A stretch of DNA of 60,000 nt from Polytrichum commune (taxonomy: Eukaryota > Streptophyta > Polytrichopsida > Polytrichales > Polytrichaceae). This document shows, in pieces, positions 1 through 9,900 of the stretch (the stretch's first letter is position 1; each line of letters opens with the position of its first letter). The position numbers and the translations under genes are program-made. The notes below the pieces were generated by a model that saw only the letters and a list, made by a program, of their open reading frames with translations, was not told the origin of the DNA and did no database searches. Location of the stretch: contig OX485807.1 of assembly GCA_950295325.1 (NCBI GenBank), positions 11,933,001-11,993,000 of the forward strand. Reading direction: 5' to 3'.

Positions 1-348
1 GGAATTTGCGTCAGGCCCACCTCTTGACATGATTTTTTCTAATATTTTTCCCAGCAAGACAGATTCCAAGATAGATTCCAGGCCAGACAAACACCACCAA
101 GTAATTCTCTTAAATTGATAGAATTCGAGACATATTATATTAAACCAAATCCTCCCCTCTTTTTCCATCAACAAAATATACAATGGTCCCGCAACATGGT
201 CCATTCTCACTTCACACTATGCTTGAGAGCCCGTGGCTCCGTAAAACGGCTTTCCCAACACCCATGGTACGGCCTTTGGATGAGGAGTCAAGGGTCCTCA
301 CCATTCCAAGGTCACGGCTCTTGGCTCATGTATGAAGTGGCCCTTAAC

Positions 349-611
349 CCAACCGGTTGCACTCGGAAACAACACGGATTTTGGACCGATTAGGCTCAAA
401 ACAATGAACGACCGCTAGTTACAGATGAACGAACCGGTGGAGTTTGAGAAAGAAATAACTAACTGGTTGAAGTTGAAGGCTTCAGGAAAATCACCGATCA
501 TTATAGAGGAATCTATGGAATATGCCTCAAATAAATCAACCAAAAAACCATAAGATCACAACTTGCAACTGGTTGGACTTGGAAAACAAACACTCGGATT
601 CTGACCAATTA
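349..611 (+). mobile_element. hAT-type MITE (CAATG family), left part of an interrupted copy
   Basis: From 402 the sequence starts CAATGAACG and runs through CTAGTTACAGATGAAC to GACCAATTA at 611. It matches the intact copy at 51499-51731 and the reverse copy at 55517-55742 along its length. It breaks off at 611, where another MITE begins, and the expected right end (CCCCAAAATCTTCCCGGACA) resumes at 1414-1433. Bases 349-401 look like the truncated right end of a further copy placed head to tail. No coding capacity. The family is defined by the 51.5 kb copy, which has an 8-bp target duplication. Confidence 0.7.
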
Positions 612-1410
612 AGGTAGAAATACCCTAACCCGTTAACCACCCTCTAGCCGTGCACTAGACCACCGTCATAATGGTGAAGTGCCATTTCTAAAACCGACCA
701 TGGCTCGGCAACAACTTCAATGCATGTACACTTAGGGCCAGTTTACACTACGGTGGAGAAGTCCACCGGTCATGAAAAAAGGGCGTTTCTCAATTGTGAT
801 TGGTTGAAAACGCAACTCTTGACCGGTGGGTGTTTACACTAGGTGAAGAAAACAATGGTGGTGAACTTTTCTCATGGATGATAAAATGACATGGCCGCCT
901 ACATGGCGGCACTTTTTGGAGTTGGGCTTCTCCGGCCTCAAGAGGCCGGAGAAGCCCAACTCAATAAAAATATTTTATTGCCTTTAATTCTTCTCCGGCA
1001 CATCCACCATTTGCCTCATATAACCATGTCTTGGCCAAGCATTCTTGACCGACCGGAGGCCTTCTCCACCGTAGTGTAAACCGGCCCTTAGTGTAGCCAA
1101 TGGGAGTCAAGTGTCAATGTACTCATGAGGTAACCGATTTAGGCAATATTCTGTATGGAAATGCGGATTACCGTGTTCAGTGTAGGGAGAATCTAGTGAA
1201 CGAAGAGGGGTTTGGACAACTTTCCACTTTGAAAAATTGTAGCATTTTTTGTATAGGGCAGAAAAATATGAAACAACTTGCATTCTATTCTTTCTTCACG
1301 AATCCTTGTCGTCTATGTATGTTGGAAAATTATCTCATGATTGTCAGACCAGATCTTCAATGCGAATGAATCACCTTATTTAATTTTCATGGGTTATGGT
1401 ATTTCTACCT
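612..1410. mobile_element. MITE of the AGGTAG family, copy 1, carrying a nested MITE
   Basis: The termini are inverted repeats: AGGTAGAAATACC at the left and GGTATTTCTACCT at the right. The whole element, minus a 353-bp insertion at 735-1087, matches in reverse orientation the 430-bp copy at 11640-12069. It is inserted in a CAATG-family MITE, whose two halves lie on either side. A small open frame at 1100-1369 occurs in both copies and resembles no protein I know, so I treat it as chance. I could not define a target duplication, so the superfamily is open. Confidence 0.75.
735..1087. mobile_element. PIF/Harbinger-type MITE nested in the AGGTAG MITE
   Basis: This 353-bp element begins GGGCCAGTTTACACTACGG and ends with the near-perfect inverse (one mismatch over about 27 bp). 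It is flanked by TTA at 732-734 and 1088-1090. The second AGGTAG MITE (11640-12069) has the same site with a single TTA and no insertion, which proves the boundaries. A 3-bp TWA duplication with G/C-rich tips is typical of Tourist/PIF-Harbinger MITEs. No transposase is encoded. Confidence 0.88.
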
Positions 1411-1413
1411 GAA

Positions 1414-1444
1414 GCCCCAAAATCTTCCCGGACACTATACTACT
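1414..1444 (+). mobile_element. Right end of the interrupted CAATG-family MITE
   Basis: Bases 1414-1436 (GCCCCAAAATCTTCCCGGAC and onward) match the right terminal segment of the copies at 51499-51731 and 55517-55742. They are the continuation of the copy that stops at 611. The exact end is unclear: a weak direct repeat (GCTCAAAA at 394-401, GCTCCAAAA near 1446) may be its target duplication. Confidence 0.55.
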
Positions 1445-2176
1445 GGCTCCAAAAACGCCCTCAACAGAATTGTCTGTGTCCAGAAGTTGCCTTGGCAGAT
1501 ACTACGAGGGAATGGAAGCTGCAAATTTTATTTGATTTTATTTGAGTGGACTTTTATGTACCTTAAGTTACAGTTACAGGGAAGCTGCTGCTGCTGCTAA
1601 TGCAGGAGTACGACCCTAGCTAACTGCAAAAAAAAATTCTTTGTACTGGTGTGAACACATTGGGCCAAATTAAAGTAGACTAACTTATATTAGCTCGAGG
1701 CGAGGCATATCTCTCTCAAGGATCTCGGAGTGGAATATAATGGTGGATCGGAAGCTCACTGGCATGGGAACAACATCAAATTGCGGCCTTAAATTTGAGT
1801 GAGGTTAGTTAAGGTCAAGAAGGCGGGCACCACACGGTTCTTATACAGTTGGGTTTTTCGTAGTTTTTTTTTTTTATATAAAAACCCAATCATCTAAGGT
1901 TCAGCAAAACCCGGTTTTATTATTGTTATCGGTTTTGTTATTGCTGATAAGTTGAGAGTATAGGGCAGAGGGTCCAATGGCCATCAATGATGGTGTTGAT
2001 TGCCAAGTGCCAAGTGTTGGAATAAAACCATAGTTTTTTTTTTTCCGCAGAAATAGGGTTTTTTTGCATTAAAACCAAAAACCTAATGCATTGACCAGAC
2101 AAAGTTGGGTTTTTTCCACCCTTCATTAAGGTTATGTGGGCCTGATGTGGTCCCGACCCGCTTCTCAATGGGACAT

Positions 2177-2203
2177 GTATATATATATATATATATATAT
2201 ATT
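2177..2203. repeat. (TA)n microsatellite
   Basis: An uninterrupted run of about 13 TA units, just left of a hAT-type MITE. No further function is visible. Confidence 0.95.
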
Positions 2204-2222
2204 CTGAGTGGCATATGGCTAA

Positions 2223-2513
2223 CAATGTGTATGTTTGACAAATTTCCATTTGACGTACAACTTCAAATCCAAAGTGTCAGGTGACGTTTTCAAAAAACGA
2301 AAGTGAACGTCAATTGACATCTATCATTTTCGTTTAAAATGTTCTCTTAATGTCACACGCGTAATGTGTGGCCTTTTTTTCCTTCACAAGTCGCACTACA
2401 TTCCTAAACCCTAAATCGTGCATGTCAATGGACGTGTAGTTTATTCTTGTGCAAGTCTTTGCGTGTCAAGTGTCAAAAACTTACACAAAAAACTTTGTCA
2501 AACATACACACCG
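2223..2513. mobile_element. hAT-type MITE with 8-bp target duplication
   Basis: The 291-bp element has inverted ends CAATGTGTATGTTTGACAAA (left) and TTTGTCAAACATACACACCG (right), 18 of 20 positions matching. It is flanked by a perfect 8-bp direct repeat ATGGCTAA at 2215-2222 and 2514-2521. An 8-bp duplication is the hallmark of the hAT superfamily. There is no coding region. Confidence 0.85.
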
Positions 2514-2521
2514 ATGGCTAA

Positions 2522-5500
2522 AAGCTTGTAGTTGAGATTGTAAAACAGACAGACAGACAGACAGGAGTCACGATGAGACTGGATTTTACGTTTTCAAACT
2601 GTTTGAACTACTGTTTCAGGTTCCATCGTTTGATTTGCACGTGACTGGGAGCGAGCGAGGGCCGATTTTGATCGCGTCACTTCTCACGTCGGCTTCCGAT
2701 CGATCACTTTGTCAATCTTTTGTGACTCGCAATTTCTCACCAAATGACAACGAGCGAGGGCGCCTATAATAAGTTATATATCTATGTGGAACTAACACCA
2801 CTAGAAAAGTGGTAGGAAGCATCCATCCACACTTATATTAGGACTAGCCGCCACATTCGGGCATAGATTATAAATTTCTTGGGAATTTCGAGGTCACGTT
2901 TCCCATCGAATCTTAAAACGGGGATGTGGAGGTCATCGAGAATCTATGTTATGGCACTTCCCAAACTCCGTTTCAAACTTATACTTCTAAGAACGTGTGT
3001 GAATGTAACTTATACTTGTATGAAGTCTTGCTGCTCTTGAAATTCTTGTCGAGGCCCTTAAACCCCTGCAGGTTTACTGAGGGCGGTGGGGTCCTATTCA
3101 CACTGCACTAAATTCTGAGTACTCGATTCGGGGTTTCTTTTTTAAGTTACTTGCAGACATTACGGTTGACAAATCCGGTCATCGAAAGCAAGACATGTAT
3201 GTATGTCTTTGTGCAGGTTTACATCAGGGTCCAAGTCCAAGAAAAAACGTGGGGTCCGTAAAACCCTCCATTGACTTCATGTTTGGACTCTCAAGGTTGG
3301 AACTGTGCTTGAAGGTTGGTTTCTTAAATTGGGTGGAGTGTTTTCTTGAGTTAGGGCTGCCAGAATTTGGATGGAAAGTGGTGCCACATTAGTTCCAGGT
3401 TTTTTTTCCATCTTTTGGACTAGGACCCTAGTGTAAACTCCTTGGGTCCAATTTTTTGCTCCTAAACCTGGGGTTGTTCGACTTTTGAGTTTTAGTTTCG
3501 GACCCTAGTGTGAACTAACCCTTATACAAATACCTACTTTTGAGTGTAACATTGCTTGATAATAATCTAAAGACAAGCACTTTTAGTATTGATCCAAGGG
3601 TAAGTTGATGGCTCATTGGTTGGGATAGCAAAAAAGTCAATGCTAAATGATTGCTCAAGACTAATTGAAATTCTTGTGTGCACTTATAAGCACTTGAGAA
3701 AGTTGGAGACATGGCTTTTGAAAATTTGTCACAAATTGACACACAATTTTGTCACCTTGACCTTATTTTTATTGTAATTTGCATTTGAATTCTTACAGAA
3801 TTTGCTAACTAGCTAGGTTTGTTTACCAATTTATATTGCACACCAAGGGAGGCAAACCATCTAGAAATAACAGTAGGAGAAATGTAGTAGGTTTGTTTGT
3901 CTTCAACTTACGAGGGCATTTATGTCCGTGGCTAAATATGCCTCGACAACTACTAAGTATTGTGTATTTCTCAACCATTAATTTATGGACCCATGCTTAG
4001 CTATTGAAATCGTCTGTCACCTCCAAAATCTTGTTGATCAAAATGCATCCATGGTTATCTTCTAAACATTGCAAAGTACTCACATCTCAAGAGATATTTT
4101 GACAATTTCACCGGGTCAAGATCAGGTTATGCTTGCAACATTCACCAAGCTATTACATATGTAATTTCAACTTACAATATCAACTTTCACATCAGACCAA
4201 AGAACTATGTGACCGTAATGAATTCTCGTTTATTTATTTATTTTTGTTTCTAAGTAAATCATAGGAGAACAATAATTATCGTTTGTGTATTTTTAGTTGT
4301 AGTATGAATGTGATCTTGTGATGGTGTCTCGCAACTTCAGTTGTGCAACGAATCTCGAAAACCCTTTGAAGTGATATAATATAGCACATCTTAGAAAATG
4401 CTTTAGCCCTCATGTCCTAGTAGGGAATTTAGGGCTACACACTTGAGTAGTGCACTTTGTGAACGTTTGGACGATACCGGAGTCCAATGAACGGACCTCA
4501 TCCACTCCAACTTTTTTACAACAAAACAAATAACGACTCTTGATTGCGTGATATGCTCGCTTTCAAGAGACAAAAGCAGAAGAGAATAAGAAAACCGTCT
4601 TCCTGATCGAGGAAGTCCGAGCAACAAATAGAATTTGTGGTGGTAACGGGGTTAAAAAAAATCACACGTTGGCTTTGTGAGGAAGTTCAAGAGACAAAAA
4701 AGTGTAGAGTGTCACCTCCAAAAACAAAAGTATTCCATGTATCATTTACATTCAAGAATCTTGTTTACACATTTGGAGTGGTAAACATTCGGCACTCAAG
4801 TTTTGCAACGAGTGCATGTACCCAAAGAGGGATCTCAAAACACATGCTATTGCGTTCCAATTTCTTAGGTTTTTAGGACCCAGATGATGCGCATGTAAAA
4901 GTTCTTCTTTCGAATCCCCGGTGTGAAGAGTGTGGGATCGCTCAATGGCACCAAAGAAAAGGTACCTACTTAATTACATCATTCACAAATCCCCTCAAGC
5001 AGATACTAGCCCACAAATTGCAACAATACATTTGAATGGAACTGAAAAACGTGACATCAATGTTCGGCATTTGTTTGTTTTTTTAAGGTCAAAACTATCC
5101 ATTGTATTTGACACCCCGCTATGCTAATGGAACCTATGTTATCATTCTTTTAAGCATTTGAGTACAATAATCAGACCCAGAATACCAGAATTTTTTTGTC
5201 CGGAGTCTTATTGATAAGTGAAAGGGAGATTCAACACATCATACCATGTAGGTTTCGGACATCATCCGAATAAACTATGGATTCTTGAAGTGAGTTTAGG
5301 TGAAGTGTTCCTGAAACCGGCTCTAGGCTCTCGTGTTTGAAATGTCTTCATTCACAGAAAGAATCACAGGGGGTATTTTTGGGTAAGGATCACAATTGAG
5401 TGTTGCAATTACATTAACCAGCTTCATTTCATAATAACAAGTGACGAACGTTTATTGCTCAGTCGGTGTTGATGCATATCTTTTGGGGTTAAGTGTAACT

Positions 5501-5640
5501 TTTCAGTATTAACTTCAACATTCCGCTAATGTTGAAATAACGATTTCATCGGTTCAAGTTGCAATCAAACCCTGGCCTCCAAGGTTAAATTCACAGCCTT
5601 AACTTATGTGTGGCAATCAATGATTCAATGCATCAGTTTG
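2522..5640. other. Intergenic, no gene seen; one weak MITE candidate
   Basis: AT-rich sequence with only short open frames lacking family resemblance or codon bias. At 3217-3443 there are imperfect inverted segments (GGTTTACATCAGGGTCC and GGACCCTAGTGTAAACTCC) that resemble MITE termini, but no target duplication was found. (ACAG)n lies at 2546-2563. Nothing else recognised. Confidence 0.5.
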
Positions 5641-5714
5641 ACGTGATTGAATTGATGTGGAGTCAATGTTGATGTACGAATCTCGAGGTTTGTGATGTCT
5701 CGATTTCGAGGTTT

Positions 5715-5906
5715 GTGATGTCTTCTTGTTGCATAACATGCTGCAGTAGCTTGAAGCCCGACACTGACGTTGATGCAACTCGCAAGTCTACTCTCAAAAA
5801 GGGCTCGAAAGTGGATTTTTCCATACCCGGTGACCCCAATGCACCGGCGGTGGAAGGAGAGGTTGGAGAAGGGCTACCGGAAAATCAAGATGCCCAAGAG
5901 AGGTGA
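5715..5906 (+). other. Coding-like island of unknown nature
   Basis: A locally GC-richer patch in AT-rich surroundings is open in two frames: one gives a 63-aa acidic segment, the other a basic segment (about 5770-5902) followed by AG|GTGATT, which could be a splice donor. I recognise no family in either frame. It might be an upstream exon of something on this strand, a gene fragment or chance. Its possible donor phase does not join in frame to the cyclophilin exon at 6934 with the acceptors I examined. Confidence 0.25.
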
Positions 5907-5952
5907 TTTCATCTTCCTTCCTCACTTTCATCTCAAAATGCAAGTGATTAAA

Positions 5953-6147
5953 GTTTGATGTTGAGTCAATGTTGATGCATGCACATGGTTTAATTTCTTT
6001 TCAAAGCGAAGCAAACCGATGTGTGATATTGAGGTCAATGTTGATAGATACCTATGGTTTAATTTCTTTTCAAAGCAAAGTGACCAACGTTTGATGTGGA
6101 GAGTTAACATTGATACATACCCAAAGTTTGATTTATTTTCAGACGTA
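5953..6147 (+). repeat. Tandem repeat, three units of about 65 bp
   Basis: Three degenerate head-to-tail units share the pattern TTTGATGTTGAG..CAATGTTGAT, then TGGTTTAATTTCTTTTCAAA. Further single fragments of the motif lie at 5640-5680. No coding or structural role is evident. Confidence 0.7.
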
Positions 6148-6933
6148 ACTCAACATGTATCTAAGGATTGATTAAACTCATCCCTCAACCATTTAGGTCT
6201 TTCAACGATAAATTATGAAAACAAAAGATTAATATTGCACATCATTGTGAACGATCCCACCAAGTGGTATACGATTTGGAACCCTAAGTTGACTATCATG
6301 TACACAAGCAAGTCAACATAGTATCATAATTCCATAACGTTGTTGTATCCAATACATGGATGCGTTGACCTTTCACTCGTCTCCCCTTCATCCCCCACTC
6401 ATCTTGCAATGTACACACATGCGCAATGTTTATGGAGGATTGAGGTGCGCTCCCCATCTTTGTCCAATTCACCACACGTTTCTCTAGGTGATAACTTGTT
6501 CAAACTTCCATGCGGTGTTTCTCCCCTCTCATGTCTCTAAAACCTCAAAAGGAATCCAACACAAAACTCAGAAACCTTGTGCAAAATCTGGTGCAAGGGT
6601 CACCTTTAAGTAGCTCATTGTTTCTCATCGTTACCAGATCTTGTGAAATCGTGATGTTTTAGCGCATAACTTGCAAAACCTTTTTCCACTACCAACATAT
6701 GAGTCCAACTAGACAACCGTCTCGTGCTGGTGAATGAATATGTAAAACAACCCTTGTGAAAGATTTGTAAATTTTCAAGCCACGTAAAAAAAAATTTGAG
6801 TGACACATGACAAGTACTCATGCCTCTTATATCTCATACTCGACTAATACCCCGGAATGGACCTCACTTATTAAGTGTTTCCATGCAATATGGCCCCAAC
6901 CCTAACTTATAAGACTAACCCACTTTACATTTC

Positions 6934-9900
6934 ATGATCAAGAGCCTACCGGAGCCCAAGCCCAAGCCCGAACCCGAGCCCGAGATCATCCCCAATCCCA
7001 TTGTCTACTTTGACATCAAACTTGGATTGGACCTAGTGGGACGCATTTGGATGGAGCTATTCTCGGACGTGGTGCCCAAAACGGCCGAGAATTTCCGAGG
7101 CCTTTGCACGGGTGAGTACGGGCATGGCGAATCGGGAGCCAAGTTGTGGTATGCGGAGAGCACATTTTTCCGCATAATTCCCAACTTCATGATTCACGTA
7201 AGGACGCACTTCATTGTCCTTCCATGTTCTATAATACGATGGTAGAGTGTGTCACGCTTTGGCTTTTAGTAAATAAATGTTTTGCTTGAAGTGTTGGGAC
7301 ATGGCCGTCCTTGCATGGCTTGAACCCCACTCGAATCCCACGTGGCCATTATAGTTCGGCATCCAAATCAAACTATGAATCGGGAAGGACCTTACGGTAG
7401 TATTCAAGCACCTAAAAGACTTTATGTCATAGACAAACCATTTGCACCATGGAGGAGGTGCATTTTCAATGGCATATTTCATGAAATTGGATCTTTAGTG
7501 TTGTACAAATTTGTGGGATAAATTAATGCATGTTCCACCGGATATTTAAATAATGTATGTGTGTCCATCCTACATTCTTTTGTATTTCATCATTTCCTAT
7601 GGCTATAGATTTGTGACTAACATGTAGGGTGAAGATGAATATGTTGAGAACCCTTTGTTGTTCAAAAATCTCTCTTTTCTAGCAAAATTGATCCTAGACT
7701 TAGCATCAAGGTCCCTATATTAGTCTAGTGAGATTGACTCAGGTGGAATGAACCAGCCATAAATCTAAGGTGTAGACGAGTCTCAAGAGATTCGTCTCTA
7801 TGCTAGGATATGAAACACGCGAATCTAAACAAACAATTAGCAAATCTAAACCGAGGCCGTAGCCACTTTCCTCATAATATTCATAACTCATATCATTATC
7901 AAAGTGAAGGATCTCATGCTCATTAAATGGTCGTAAAGGACCCCCAACACTGATGATTGTTGGTCATCATATTTTGAGCAAGAAGTCTGATCTCTTTTGA
8001 ACACATGTCTTTTTAGTACCTGTTTTAGAAACCACGCCAATCCACATACCACTCACATATAAATGTCCTAATAAGAAAAGTAACCAAGTAACGATTGCAT
8101 AGCTTACATAGGCCGGGGGGTTGGTTTTCACCGGACCCCTTCAGGATAACATTACCCAACCCAATACTCTTAACTCCGGCGCGGAGTTCGATGCGGCTCT
8201 GGGGAGGTTCGGATGCCAGCTCCGGTGGGTTCGGGTGGGTTGGGGCAAAAATTGCCCCCTATTTTTTTGATTGGGTGGGGCCTTACTTGATCTCATAAGG
8301 GCCTCCTAAAGTAATTTGGGGCCGTAGAACCCAAATTTAGCAAAAAAAAACCAAAAAAAGTCATCAAGGGGCCAAAACGGGGAGGGCCAAAAAAATGGAC
8401 CCACCGGAGCTGGCATCCGAACCTCCCCGGAGCCGCATCGGAGCCGCATCGAACTCCGTGCCGGAGTTAAGAGTATTGGGTTGGGTAATGTTAGGGACCC
8501 CTTCACCTAGCTAGTGACTCCACAAAGGAAATGCCCGTCCGCAAACCGAGAATAAGTCTTTAGGGCCAATGTTATTATACAAGGAGACAAACCCTAACCT
8601 ATGATATCAAGGTTGCATGTCCTTACTACTACTACTATGAATACCATGGAAAAATGGGTGATGGGGCAAGGGGGGTGATTTTATCCGTGAAAATGGGACG
8701 GGAGGAGAGTCCATATACGGTGAACTCTTTGACGACGAAAATTTTGAGAAGAAGCACGACGGATTTGGATTGTTGTCGATGGCGAACTCCGGTCCAAACA
8801 CAAACGGCTCCCAATTCTTCATCACTCTCGGGCCGTGTCCATGGCTGGATGGCAAGCATGTCGTGTTTGGCAAGGTGCGGCCCTCAACTATTTGTTAAGG
8901 AAATCGAGAGGCATATATGAATTGTGGGGATAGTAAAATTGTATATGCGTAGATTCATCGCTCAATCTTATGATAGAAATGGCAAAAAGTAGCGATAGAT
9001 GTGAATTATATAGCTTGCTGTAACGACGTGTTTTTTTTAATTGCATGTATGTTGTGTTGTTTTTGAAAAATACACAGGTTTTAGAGTGGTGTTTTGATCA
9101 CATAATTCGCTTCTCAAATTATACGTAGTTAAGCTTTCATTGTGTTTTTAGTTTTCTTATCTGCAAATACTTTGTTTTGCAATGTGTATGTATTTTTAAC
9201 GCGAACATTATTTCTTCTAGTCAAATCAATTGCGTTGATTAGCTTAAATCCTAGTTCTGTGCACTTGTAGATCAAGGAGCAAGTATATCAAGGTAAGATT
9301 ATATTTATTTGAAAAAGCATCATGAACATGAATTGGATGTAAATGGAAGTGACATTTAAGCATATTTGGACAAGCCGCTCATCCAAAAGTAATAAGAAAC
9401 GTGCACTTGTGGGGACAAAAAAATCAAATGACAAGAACAAAAGCAACATCACAACAACCACAACTTCAAATGTTTGTATTCAATGTTTGCCAGCCACCAT
9501 ATTTGTGTGGTTTTGCAATCTACATTATTTTGTCTAGTTCATATGGGTTACCATTTGGAGTGATGCATTGTTGTAACATTTTACTAACAACATCATCTTC
9601 TAACCAAATTAAAGAAACGGTTAATATGCACACCAAAGAATATGATATATGTTAGGGTGTAAAAAAACAATAATGTCAGTAGAAATTTATAGCAACACGT
9701 AACTCCAAATGGTGCCCACACTAATTAGACAAAATAATGTAGTGTACATCATATTAGCGGTTGGAATTGTCCCAAATCCATGCATAAATCCAAATATACC
9801 TAAATCCTAGTTATGGTTAATTCCTGCCCAACACTATAGTTTTTGCACTATAGATATTGCAGGTCATTTGGGTGACCTTCAAAGCCTCCTCTTAGATAAA

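Noticed and set aside
1100-1369. Open frame shared by both AGGTAG MITEs (also 11676-11885)
   Set aside because: Lies inside a short non-autonomous element with inverted ends; differs in length by indels between copies and has no recognisable motif.
3195-3520. Possible MITE with GGTTTACA..GGGTCC ends
   Set aside because: Inverted similarity is imperfect, two alternative right ends exist and no target duplication was found, so only mentioned with the intergenic stretch.
4885-4935. B-box-like TTTCGAATCCCCGG
   Set aside because: No A-box at proper spacing and no tRNA folding; too weak for a tRNA or SINE call.
8660-8680. Apparent frameshift in the cyclophilin at a G run
   Set aside because: The run overlaps a splice acceptor (AG at 8669-8670). 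Starting the exon at 8671 gives GGDF in phase with the preceding exon, so no frameshift is needed.
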